The translations under genes and the position numbers were made by a program. The notes below the pieces were generated by a model. It worked only from the letters and a program-made list of their open reading frames with translations. It was not told the DNA's origin and did no database searches. DNA of 64,000 nucleotides from Moniliophthora roreri (taxonomy: Eukaryota > Basidiomycota > Agaricomycetes > Agaricales > Marasmiaceae), in assembly GCA_001466705.2 (NCBI GenBank), contig LATX02000024.1:248001-312000 (forward strand), given 5' to 3'. This document shows positions 21,800-32,921 of the stretch, in pieces (within the stretch, counting starts at the first letter, position 1; every line of letters begins with the position of its first letter).

Positions 21800-23551
21800 T
21801 AATATGTTGAACCTAGAAAAGACCCACTTTTATTCATTTTACACTATTTCTGAATTGGAACACTTTAATGTGACACAAGATAACGGGTAATAAGGACTAG
21901 AGTGAGCCCAGTCTGCTAGTCATTTCCTTAGAGAAGCTGTGGTACCTTAGAAAGTGTGAAGAGCTATATGATACACTATACAGAGGTGTCTAAGCTGTAC
22001 TTTCTAACCTATCTAAGTATCAGATCCAAAGTGGATCACTCCTGAAACCTGTAGGGAATCTAACTATGGCCCAATGAATGCATTGGCTAGTTAACCAAGC
22101 TCTCAAAGTGCTATCAATGGGATTTTAACTTCTACTTTACTTTTCTATGACATCTGCAAAGTGCAAGCTGCAGTCAAACAGTACAGAGGTACTTAGAGGA
22201 GACATCAAAACAGAAAGACAACTTAGAACAGGAATGATCATAGAATGATCCTCCTCTGAAGTCGATATACGGATCAGAGTCAAAGCAGGCAATCTCTTAA
22301 TAAAGAATTCACTGGCAGCTAAACAATATGTGATAAGCAAACTAGGTACAAAGCCTGCTTGGAAAGACAGAAATCATTTCCGAAGGACATCCACTACCTA
22401 CAGACAGATACAATGAGACATATGAAGAATATCTAATGTGCAAGAAATCCTAAATAAGACCGAGTGTGCATTGTCAAAGGAGATTGGAACCATAACAGCA
22501 TGTTCCGACCTTGGAAAATTTGGCATCTAGGCCACTGCCAATGTGTGGATACTAGAAAAGAGAAATGCTGTCAAAAGACGGGACAGATACAGCCATCTGC
22601 TCATAGATACCTGACTTAGAAAAGAGAAAATACAAATTATAGAGTCTAGAATGCCTGGAGGCATAGATACCTGCACAGATATGGTCAGATACTCTAGTGG
22701 CCAGACTCCGTGACATCCGAATAATCCCTCCTTTAGTATCTCAGTCACTCATTTGTCATTTCCTGAATTATTGGACAATATTTATAATTTTCTGTAGATA
22801 TATTCCTTGGACTGTATATAAGGACAGCTAGATATTTGTACATACTCAAGTAACTCTGCCCCCTCTGATTGTGAATACATGATGAGTTTGTTTGGTGTAT
22901 AAATTTGTGTGCCATTCCAGTTTTGCTTCCTCACTACAGGCCCTGGAGATTGGTCCTGAGTGACTCCAGAGAGATAGAAATCTGATAACGAACTTGCGTT
23001 GTAAGAGATAAGAGTAACATCTTGAGTGCATTATAGCACTTTTCTAAGAGAAACTTTACACCAAGAAGGAGCCTTGGGCACTTGGAGTGTGGCCTGTGTG
23101 TGTATCAGGTTGTGACACACTTAGAGTCTTAGCAAGGGGTGTGCCTGCACTGAACTCTTTGTAGAAATTGGTCTAGGACCTTTTCCAGTACACTGTGTGC
23201 TGTAGTTATCTTGAAGAAGTCTTGAACTCCATAGGGTCAGACTATATCAGCTATTGAGTCTTTGTACAGGACTGTAGCTCTTGTGTTTGTGCTTTGTGCA
23301 CTGTGTTCTTTGTGTTTTGTGTGTGTGTTTGTGATATAAACTATTTTAAAACCATATATACTCCTCTGGAGGTGAACACTTTGAAGTAGAACACTTCAAT
23401 AAGAGAGAATCAACCTAGCTAAGAGTTTTGTTGGCATTCTAAGTGTGGTAACTCTGATCACGTCAATCCACACTTGCACAACAAACTGAGTTAGACTTTT
23501 GGAGGTTATCTTTTTGGGTAGTTTTCCACTAGTTTTATCTTAGACAAATTA
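21800..23551 (+). repeat. 3' LTR of element D
   Basis: 1752 bp from TAATATGTTG to CAAATTA, an imperfect inverted end pair (TAATATG / TAATTTG). A TATA box (TATATAAG, 22814-22821) lies a little past the middle, as in LTR promoters. The preceding polypurine tract and the absence of any ORF inside support an LTR. It interrupts the gag reading at 23552 on the other strand; the right flank is CCGG. Solo copies with 4-bp duplications lie at 30838-32921 and 43640-45358. Confidence 0.75.
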
Positions 23552-24512
23552 CCGGCCAAGTGCCAAGAATGTTGTGCTGAAACCACTTCGATGCATTGCC
23601 ATGGAGGAAGGAAAGGGGGAACATGACTTTCAAAGTGTCAGTGGAGAAGGTGTCGGGTCAGTTGTTGAAGTGAAGGGTGAGAGACGCTAGCTATTTCAGG
23701 AGCTTCAGGTTGCTACCATCATATGTATCAGGTTCTTTGAGTTTGGACTTCACACAAGATGACTTTCCTGGGTTGCCTGTTAATTCCAGACAATCAGCTA
23801 AGAAGCTGAGGACATGGGTCATGGATCAGAAAGCAAGAAGAGCTTCATCATTTTCAGGGGATTGGCCCCGAGAACGACTGCATCTGTCATGCCTACCACC
23901 ACTACCGCCTCCTCCACCGCCACCACCAGGTCCATCACCAGGCACTTCATCATCTCTGTCTCCTCCTTCCTCATCACCATTTCTATCTGGAGCTGGTTGG
24001 TGAGGCAGTGTGAAGTCTGCAATGGAGTCTTCTTCATTATCCTCCTCGTCCAGTGGTCCAGCCTGCTGTCCAGTGTCGCCAGAACTGTCAGGGGCTTCTG
24101 AGTCAAGAGGTAATTCAAAGGAAGAAAACATGCTCAGCTGACCAAGGTATTTGTCAGATCCAAACATCGAAGGAAAAGGGGAAGAGAGAAAGCCTGTCTG
24201 AGAGGACTGGTGTGAAAGGTGTGTGGAAATGGAATCATAAGTAAAGAGACTGCCTGACAATGGCCCAGTCCATGAACCACTGTCTTTAAGCGAATCCTGA
24301 ATGAAGTTGCTCTGCATTCGGAAAGCAGTTTTCATGTGTGCAGTACGCACCACCTTACATGAAGATGCAGGGACTCCTGCAGCTTGATGTTGCACCCAGA
24401 GATTGCGGTCGGCATCTTGCTTCTGACATTGGGATTTGGCTTTAGTCAGTTGTTTGGTAGTGAAGGAAGTAGAAGCAGAAGATTGTGAATGGAAGAAAGA
24501 AAAGAGATCCAT
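23552..24512 (-). pseudogene. Ty3/gypsy-type gag, first copy
   Basis: A minus-strand frame starts at ATG 24512. It runs through a Ser/Gln-rich N-terminal part, an acidic part and a glycine run, then TGA at 23826 and the gag core (KLKEPDTYDGSN near 23750; [11 protein letters not shown] near 23590), which resembles capsid segments of basidiomycete gypsy elements. Further stops are TAG near 23689 and TGA near 23659. The D LTR truncates it at 23551. A minus-strand TATATAAA lies at 24785-24792, about 275 bp upstream. 24513-25270 is its leader or LTR and holds no other gene. Confidence 0.7.
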
Positions 24513-25271
24513 GATTCAGCAGTTCAAAGTGGAAAATACTGTTAGGACTATGTGAAAGACAAGGACGAGTATGGCTGAACAGCAAGAAGAGTACCGTATG
24601 AGGATCACCATACGAAGGAGGTGGGTTCACTGAAGCTATCGGCAACAGCACTACTGAACTACGGAGCTTGGCCAAGATGAAGGGTCTCTGCATGAGCGAG
24701 ATTGAGAGTGAAGTAGCAGGAGAGAAGAGAAGAGTGTAGAACAACGTGAATTTTCCACTTGGGGTATACTAGTAGAATACAGTGGTTTATATACTACTGG
24801 GAGAAGCATAAGCAGAGAAACATGTGTGATACATGAGGACCATGACCACAATGTTGCTACAAGATAAACATGCTATAAGATGTACAGTGCGGAGATTAAT
24901 GAAACATGTAGGATATAATAGGAAGGATATGTAGGTGGTCCTCGTATGAGGTTTCGTATGGGTTACGGCCGAGTCAAGCTGTACAGGCATAACACATGCT
25001 TATTTCTCCATTCATGTAGATAAGTCTATTATGAAATTGCTTTTCTTATCTATTGCCAATCTCTAGGCTTTTTCTGTACTTGTCATTCTCTGTGTATATG
25101 TGTAAGTGCTCTATATTTAGTGATCTGATCAAATATTCTTTTGCCTTTGGAACTGAATCAAATCTATTGTTCCTGTCTCTTATTTTCTCAGTTGCAGAAT
25201 TGGCACTCCTGTTATCTCAATGAAGTTCCTCTTGCGCCACTTTCTGTTTCTTTGAATAGTTTCCATATCTN

Positions 25272-25322
25272 TTGGAGGCTATCTTTTGGGTAGTTTTCCA
25301 CTAGTTTTATCTTAGACAAATT
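25272..25322 (+). repeat. Right end of D LTR at contig start
   Basis: The last 51 bp of the D LTR, ending CAAATTA, directly after the N at 25271. It sits at the same gag position as the 21800-23551 copy, so this contig overlaps the preceding one. Confidence 0.75.
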
Positions 25323-26284
25323 ACCGGCCAAGTGCCAAGAATGTTGTGCTGAAACCACTTCGATGCATTGCCATGGAGGAAGGAAAGGGGGAACATGACT
25401 TTCAAAGTGTCAGTGGAGAAGGTGTCGGGTCAGTTGTTGAAGTGAAGGGTGAGAGACGCTAGCTATTTCAGGAGCTTCAGGTTGCTACCATCATATGTAT
25501 CAGGTTCTTTGAGTTTGGACTTCACACAAGATGACTTTCCTGGGTTGCCTGTTAATTCCAGACAATCAGCTAAGAAGCTGAGGACATGGGTCATGGATCA
25601 GAAAGCAAGAAGAGCTTCATCATTTTCAGGGGATTGGCCCCGAGAACGACTGCATCTGTCATGCCTACCACCACTACCGCCTCCTCCACCGCCACCACCA
25701 GGTCCATCACCAGGCACTTCATCATCTCTGTCTCCTCCTTCCTCATCACCATTTCTATCTGGAGCTGGTTGGTGAGGCAGTGTGAAGTCTGCAATGGAGT
25801 CTTCTTCATTATCCTCCTCGTCCAGTGGTCCAGCCTGCTGTCCAGTGTCGCCAGAACTGTCAGGGGCTTCTGAGTCAAGAGGTAATTCAAAGGAAGAAAA
25901 CATGCTCAGCTGACCAAGGTATTTGTCAGATCCAAACATCGAAGGAAAAGGGGAAGAGAGAAAGCCTGTCTGAGAGGACTGGTGTGAAAGGTGTGTGGAA
26001 ATGGAATCATAAGTAAAGAGACTGCCTGACAATGGCCCAGTCCATGAACCACTGTCTTTAAGCGAATCCTGAATGAAGTTGCTCTGCATTCGGAAAGCAG
26101 TTTTCATGTGTGCAGTACGCACCACCTTACATGAAGATGCAGGGACTCCTGCAGCTTGATGTTGCACCCAGAGATTGCGGTCGGCATCTTGCTTCTGACA
26201 TTGGGATTTGGCTTTAGTCAGTTGTTTGGTAGTGAAGGAAGTAGAAGCAGAAGATTGTGAATGGAAGAAAGAAAAGAGATCCAT
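25323..26284 (-). pseudogene. Ty3/gypsy-type gag, second copy (contig overlap)
   Basis: Repeats 23552-24512 at a constant offset of 1772 with identical translations, including the same TGA at the end of the long ORF (25598). The identity continues to the N. This is best read as the same locus on two contigs. Upstream 26285-27042 repeats 24513-25270; 27043-27186 is AT-rich without a gene. Confidence 0.7.
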
Positions 26285-27186
26285 GATTCAGCAGTTCAAA
26301 GTGGAAAATACTGTTAGGACTATGTGAAAGACAAGGACGAGTATGGCTGAACAGCAAGAAGAGTACCGTATGAGGATCACCATACGAAGGAGGTGGGTTC
26401 ACTGAAGCTATCGGCAACAGCACTACTGAACTACGGAGCTTGGCCAAGATGAAGGGTCTCTGCATGAGCGAGATTGAGAGTGAAGTAGCAGGAGAGAAGA
26501 GAAGAGTGTAGAACAACGTGAATTTTCCACTTGGGGTATACTAGTAGAATACAGTGGTTTATATACTACTGGGAGAAGCATAAGCAGAGAAACATGTGTG
26601 ATACATGAGGACCATGACCACAATGTTGCTACAAGATAAACATGCTATAAGATGTACAGTGCGGAGATTAATGAAACATGTAGGATATAATAGGAAGGAT
26701 ATGTAGGTGGTCCTCGTATGAGGTTTCGTATGGGTTACGGCCGAGTCAAGCTGTACAGGCATAACACATGCTTATTTCTCCATTCATGTAGATAAGTCTA
26801 TTATGAAATTGCTTTTCTTATCTATTGCCAATCTCTAGGCTTTTTCTGTACTTGTCATTCTCTGTGTATATGTGTAAGTGCTCTATATTTAGTGATCTGA
26901 TCAAATATTCTTTTGCCTTTGGAACTGAATCAAATCTATTGTTCCTGTCTCTTATTTTCTCAGTTGCAGAATTGGCACTCCTGTTATCTCAATGAAGTTC
27001 CTCTTGCGCCACTTTCTGTTTCTTTGAATAGTTTCCATATCTATGTATGCTTCTCTTTTTCCAGCTGATAGTCATTCCATCCACTATTCACATGTCTTAG
27101 TAGTTCTCTGAAACTTCCATACAGTCAATCTTTATTCAATTCTTTTTGAAAATTGTTGAAAAATTGTTGAAATTTCAGTGTGTATT

Positions 27187-27202
27187 TCTCCCCTCAACTA
27201 AA
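27187..27202 (+). promoter_or_regulatory. Shared CTCCCCTCAACTAAA motif upstream of diverged F gene
   Basis: TCTCCCCTCAACTAAA lies about 180 bp upstream of the start, differing at one base from the motif upstream of F1 and G. On the minus strand it could be the polypurine tract of family A copy 2, whose pol ends at 29247. Confidence 0.4.
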
Positions 27203-27310
27203 TAATAACAACATCCCCGTTGTTCAGCCAAGGTACACATATTCCAAAACCCTTATCCGACAATTTCCAACACTTATCATCATGAATGTGCATGACCTAT
27301 GGGTTATAAC

Positions 27311-27318
27311 TATAAATT
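27311..27318 (+). promoter_or_regulatory. TATA box of diverged F gene
   Basis: TATAAATT about 69 bp upstream of the inferred start at 27380, the same spacing as in F1. Confidence 0.55.
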
Positions 27319-27379
27319 CTGTGTGTTTGAACAATAAATCTTCATAATTTACTCTATTTCTCTCTCATTTCAACATTCA

Positions 27380-28720
27380 TTGTCTAATATTCTGGGTACT
27401 GCTTTGATGCCTCTGTCCAGCTCTTGGCCTGATTGCCAGACATGGGTTCACAACACCACTGAGCTATTCAACTTCATTAAGCATTCTGCAAACAGTAGCA
27501 ACCCTACTATTCATAGCTTTTTGGTCATACAACTTGCAGAGCATCTAGTACACAATAATATTATTCTCCTCTCAACTATACTCATTAATACTATCTCTTT
27601 TCTAGAAAGGGCAACTCAATTTTAAGCATGTCACTACAGATGATGAAGCCTACAAACTCTATTGTGCTTGCATCAAGTTTATCAATTCTCAGATCTTGAC
27701 TGGTGCCAAAGCTCCATTTGTTCTGGATTCACTCAAGGCTTTTACACATGAAATGCATGCCTTTCATGCTCATGTGGCTGCATCCAAAAATCGTCAGTCC
27801 TCACTTCTTCTTTATTCATGTTCTGACATTATAAATATCTTTTATAGGAAAGTGTAAAGCCTCAAAAGTATCTGTGGATTCATCAGATGAGGAGGAAGTA
27901 CAAATCATCAACAATACGAATGATGATTTGGAAGTACACTTCTCCTCTCCTTAATATTAACCACATACTCACCTGCTTATCTGAACAGATGCAGGATGCC
28001 AGGTCCCTTTCTTTCTCTGTCCATGCTCCTAAGTCTGGTTCCATGAACAATCCTGCACAGAAAGTCTACTTCTCTAAAAATAATGCCATATGTCCTTCTT
28101 AATATCATCAAATTATTTCTCTTTAACTAATCTATTACCTCTAAGGCAGATAAAAAGGAAAAGGACAAGAAGGTTTTGAGTAAATCTCTCAATGTCAGTC
28201 TTCCTTCCTCTAACTCTAATCCCTTGGTTTCTTAATATTCTCTCTATAATAGGTTACCCCCACTGCTTCTGAGGCCAAACTAACTACTTCTGCTTCCAAG
28301 AAGAGTAAGGTCTCTTTGTCAGTTGTGGATTATCACCAAGAAACAACTGGTAAGTCATTTTCTTTCTCAATATCATTTATGAACATTAATATTCTATCTC
28401 TTTTAGATGAACAAGCACTCTGTGCCCTCACATTTGAATCAATTGCTAAGAAATCAGCATTGGTTCTGTTCCTTAACCTGGAAAAGACTTTCTCCAAAGT
28501 CCTCTTGTCAGTTGCAAACTTCCTTCATGCTGAACTTTCTTCCTTGGAACACAATATTCACTTCTACATTGGCCAATACCAGGTCTCCTCTAAGAGTCTT
28601 GAAGAGGTCAATCATATCTGTCTCTTCAAAGTTGCTATCCAAGATGAACAAATGGGTGAAGCTCAACCTGTTCATTCTACTATTGAGGTTGGAACAGTCC
28701 CTGCTCCAGTCAATACTTAG
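27380..28720 (+). CDS. Diverged F-family gene, unrecognised 332-aa protein, seven exons
   Basis: Exons: 27380-27547, 27606-27792, 27848-27933, 27989-28091, 28150-28193, 28253-28349, 28407-28720. The spliced length is 999 nt, a multiple of three, without internal stops. Exon 3 is 86 nt as in F1, intron sizes and most phases match F1, and the proteins align throughout (LNFKHVTTDDEAYKLY against LNFRHVAHSDEAYTLY; LLSVANFLHAELSSLEHNIHF against LLLVSNFLWHEMSTLKHNVHF). At the expected start the codon is TTG, not ATG; the next in-frame ATG is 27407. Either the start was lost or translation begins there. It is antisense to family A copy 2, 526 bp beyond the end of that pol. Function unknown. Confidence 0.72.
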
Positions 28721-29246
28721 AGCTTTCTCCCAAGGTTTAGGACACATACTTCGGTTTCTTGCTCATGCTCAGGTTGAACTTCAGCTCACCCTGTTTGAGT
28801 TAGATACCAGGTTCCATTATATTCCTATTTTCCTTCACAATAATTGTATCAGACATCACCTCTCACTCTTAAAACACCTCTATAAAAATATTCTTTCTGA
28901 GACTCAACTTCTACAGTTGTTATCTCTGATACTCCACTCTCTGTAACTTTATTATAACTCTGTATTTCTTCCATGTAGCCAGCCACTCTTTAAATTCCAG
29001 CTGCATGTTCTGTGTGTCATGTCTCTTTTCTTGTGTGACTGAGTCAACCTTTCAATATTCATCTCTTTGTTCATTATCACTAAAGAGGGTCTTACAATCA
29101 TTTCTGTATAACTGCCCAGCCCCAAAATATTTTCTTTAATTCTCCAGCCCAACCATCAAGACCTCTAATTCTCTCTGACTTCTATATTGCCTAGTTTGTC
29201 TGGGCTCATCTAAGTCTATATCTCCAATATCTTCATTCTCATTGCA
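28721..29246. other. Spacer between diverged F gene and family A pol end
   Basis: No gene recognised. A frame different from the last F exon stays open to 28946 (helical-looking, Leu-rich) but has no start of its own. The rest is AT-rich. Confidence 0.4.
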
Positions 29247-30047
29247 TCATTTGTCTTTAATATTATCATCCTCTACCAGCTCTTTACCTGGTTCCAGTCT
29301 TTTCATTTCTGGTATGTTTGGAAATATAAAGTCATCACTGACATACTGCTTGTTTTCTTCATCTTCTACCATCTTATCTATCTGTTCTCTTGACATGTCT
29401 ATCAATTCATAAATATTCTCTGGCAGAGAAATAGGTTCATATCTTGCTACATGTGGTATCACTCTAAATGCAGCTACTTTCCCTTTCTTTACTGCACCAT
29501 TTATATCAGCTAAGATATAAGATCCTCCCTTTGTATGTCTGACCACTATCATTTGTCCTAGATACCTTGGGTACATCTTTCTATCCAAATCTTTCTCTAT
29601 GCCAGAATTACACATCTGTACCAGCTGTCCTGGTTTAAAATCAAAATCCTTGATCTTATGTCTATGTTCTCTCTCAAATTTCCTCAAGCTATCTCTCTTT
29701 ATTTGGTCTACTCTTTCTACCATCTCATTGACATGTGTCTGATGTTTAGCTAGTGCTAATGCCCTATATCCCACTAATTCTTCATGCAATAATATTCTAT
29801 CCAGCATATGTACTAACCATGTCAATTCCACAATATCAAAAAGTAGGATTGGCTCTGCTCCTATTACTAAAAAGTATGGTGAACATCCCAATCCTCTCCT
29901 TATTGTAACTCTATCTGCCCATAGTACTGGCTTCAAATACCAATACCATCTTCTCAAGTCTCCACCTGTAGCTTTCACTAAGGCTTGTCTTATATCAAAA
30001 TGGAGTCTCTCAATCTTCCCATTAGCTTGAGAATTGTAGGGTGAAAT
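29247..30047 (-). pseudogene. Family A copy 2: integrase core end and C-terminus
   Basis: The frame opens at the hAT junction and reads the NGKIER segment holding the catalytic Glu (near 30000), then RYLGQMIVVRHTKGGSYILAD and AAFRVIPH near 29460, ending in an acidic tail at 29247. There are no internal stops in this piece. It joins 30620-30823 once the hAT element is removed. No chromodomain follows. Confidence 0.85.
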
Positions 30048-30611
30048 CAAGGGGGTAGCGGGCTGCAGATCCCGAGCACAATGATGGTCGGTTGGTTCAG
30101 TCCTGGGGTCCTTAAAAATTTTTTTGAGCCAAATTTTTTTGTAATATTAGGGTACTTTTTGGGACTAAATACAGCCCAATTAGCTATCAGAGAGTTTTTA
30201 TAAGTAAAGGAAAGCTAAATTGGCACTTATCTCGACTTGTGGGACCTGGACCATGTGATGCTTTGTTTGCAACATCTTACAGCATGGCCAAACCCATTCC
30301 ACTGGTAAATTTTTTATTGACCTGGTCTAATCCTTGACTGATAGTTATGCCAAATGTAGGAGCTTGAAAATATTCCTGTAGTTGATGGGAAGGTTCACTG
30401 CCCCAATTGCAACGAACACATATGCGTTGGAAAGGCTGGTAAAGGCAATTTTGCCAACAAGCATTACCTGACACCTACCTGTGAAGCTACGAAGCTACGA
30501 AAGGAGAAGCAAGCTAAGCTTAACCAAGGAAGAACCAAACAACAATCTATTCTGTCCCTTCTACCTAAGGCTCATCATTGTGTACTAAAAATTTTTTTTG
30601 CGGCCCCCTTG
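30048..30611. mobile_element. hAT-like non-autonomous element
   Basis: The ends are CAAGGGGG and its inverse CCCCCTTG, flanked by the 8-bp direct repeat GGTGAAAT (30040-30047 and 30612-30619), the hAT hallmark. 564 bp. The plus strand near 30370-30605 encodes a cysteine/histidine-rich stretch, VHCPNCNEH then NKHYLTPTC, which resembles a zinc-binding N-terminal domain; no full transposase is present. It sits in the integrase core of family A copy 2. Confidence 0.85.
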
Positions 30612-30619
30612 GGTGAAAT

Positions 30620-30837
30620 CTTAATATGCCTCACTCCATATTTCCCATTTAACCATTTCATCACTACTTCTAGTTGGGAAGCATTGTCTGTGACAATCTC
30701 TTCTACTGGTCCCCAACAACACAAAATATCTTCAAATATCCATTCTCCAATACTCTTTGCTTTTTCATCTCTTATTGCTCTGGCCTCTGACCAATTTGAC
30801 AATGCACACCTAGCATGAGCCACATTCTTACAACCGT
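30620..30837 (-). pseudogene. Family A copy 2: integrase core, middle piece
   Basis: Encodes KNVAHARCALSNWSEARAI to EEIVTDNASQLE, with the second catalytic Asp in VTDN near 30690. It is bounded by the hAT element on one side and the D solo LTR on the other. Confidence 0.85.
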
Positions 30838-32921
30838 TAATTAGTCTAAGATAAGACTAGTGGAAAACTACCCAAAAGATAACCTCCAAAAGTCTAACTC
30901 AGTTTGTTGTGCAAGTGTGGATCGATGTGATCAGAGTTGCCACACTTAGAATGCCAACAAAACTCTTAGCTAGATTGATTCTCTCTTATTGAAGTGTTCT
31001 ACTTCAAAGTGTTCACCTCCAAAGGAGTATAGATGGGTTTAAAATGGGTTTATTTCACAAACACACACATAAAACACAAAGAACACAGTGCACAAAGCAC
31101 AAACACAAGAGCTACAGTCTCATACAAAGACTCAATAGCTGATATAGTCTGACTCTACAGAGTTCAAGACTTCTTCAAGATAACTACAGCACACAGTGTA
31201 CTGGAAAAGGTTCTAGACCAATTTCTACAAAGAGTTCAGTGCAGGCACACCCCTTGCTAAGACTCTAAGTGTGTCACAACCTGATACACACACAGGCCAC
31301 ACTCCAAGTGCCCAAGGCTCCTTCTTGGTGTAAAGTTTCTCTTAGAAAAGTGCTATAACACACTCAAGATGTTACTCTTATCTCTTACGACACAAGTTCA
31401 TTATCAGATGTCTATCTCTCTGGAGTCACTTAGGACCAATCTCCAGGGCCTGAAGTGAGGAAGTAAAACTGGAATGGCATACAAAATTATACACCAAACA
31501 AACTTGTCATGTATTCACAATCAGAGGAGGCAGAGTTACTTGAGTATATACAAATATCTAGCTGTCCTTATATACAGTCCAAGGAATATATCTACAGAAA
31601 AATATAAATAATGTCTGATAATTCAGGAAATAATAAATGAGTGACTGAGATGCTAAAAGAGGGAATATTCAGATGTCACAGAGTCTGGCCACTAGGGTAT
31701 CTGACCATATCTGTGCAGATATCTATGTCTCCAGGTGTTCTGGACTCTATAATTTGTATTTTTCTCTTTTCTAGGTCAGGTATCTACAAGTGGATGGGTG
31801 TATCTGTCCTGTTCTCTTACAGCATTTCCCTTTCTAGCATCTGCACATCAGTAGAGGCCTAGATGCCAAAGTTTCTGAGGTCAGAAGTGATTTCCTTCTT
31901 TCCAAGGTCACTTCATACCTAGTTATGTTATTTCATATTGTTTTGCCACTTTTGAACTCTTTATTAAGAGATCATCTGCTTTGACTTTGATCTATATATT
32001 GACTTCAGAGGATGATTGTTCTTTAATTGTTCCTGTTCTAAGTCATCTTTCTGTTTTAATGTCTCCTCAAAGTACCTCTGTACTGTTTGACTGCATGTTG
32101 CACTTTGCAGATGTTATAGAAAGTTAAAATAGAAGTTAAAACCCTATTGATAGCACTTTGAGAGCTTGGTTAACTAGCCAATGTGTTCATTAGGCCATAG
32201 TTAGGTTCCCTACAGGTTTTTGTGATGGAGCATAGCTTTTCCTTTCATTTTCTTCTAAGTCCAGCTATCTTATCTTTTATCTTTCATCTATTTATCCAAT
32301 TACTTACCATATTTATACTACCACAGCCACCCTTCCATAGAACATTCCATTCCACCTGGGTTTCCTTCTGGATCATTCTTTCATTTCCATCAGTTATTCT
32401 CACTAAGACAGACTCTTTGTATTTATACTGGACCTTTGTAGCCTAGTTCCCCATCTTGACCTCTTGGTCATTTGGGCTAGGCAAGTATCTTTGTACATAT
32501 CTCAGTAGCTTAACTAACTTGGTCATTTGAGCTAGACATTGACTTTGTGTCTGTTGAGTTCAATGTCATATCAACCTAGAGTCTATGCCAGATCACTCTT
32601 TTTCCTTACCCTTTTCCTGGCTTGAGTGCAGAGGGTTCTACCCACTGTCACGAGAGTCGTTGCAGCATCACAGTTTTGGGAGTGATCCACTTTGGATTTG
32701 ATACATAGATAAATCAGAAAGTACAGCTTAGACACCTCTGTATAGTGTATCATATAGCTCTTCATACTTTCCAATGCACCATAGCTTCTCTAAGGCAATG
32801 ACTAGCAGACTAGGCTCACTCTAGTCCTTATTACCCATTATTTTGTGTCATATTAAAGTGTTCTGATCCAAAAGTAATGTAAAATGAATAAAATTGGGTC
32901 TTTTCTAGGTCTGCCATATTA
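30838..32921 (-). repeat. Solo D LTR with nested gypsy C solo LTR
   Basis: Runs from TAATTAGTC to CATATTA and is inserted in the integrase of family A copy 2 at an Asn-Gly codon pair. Flanks are CCGT (30834-30837) and CTGT (32922-32925), a 4-bp duplication with one CpG-to-TpG change. Without the nested 457 bp it is 1627 bp. No ORF is encoded. Confidence 0.78.
32221..32672 (+). repeat. Solo LTR of gypsy C
   Basis: 452 bp, TGTGATGG to CATCACA, matching the gypsy C 5' LTR at 54312-54764. The target duplication is GTTTT (32216-32220 and 32673-32677). The uninterrupted D sequence near 47176 shows the empty site. Confidence 0.93.

Noticed and set aside
21800..23551. D as a MITE-like DNA transposon because of its inverted ends
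   Set aside because: A polypurine tract directly abuts one end, a promoter-like TATA lies inside, and its size fits an LTR.
23677..24003. Proline-rich plus-strand ORF (and its copy at 25449)
   Set aside because: Antisense of the glycine run in the gag ORF; the composition is explained by that.
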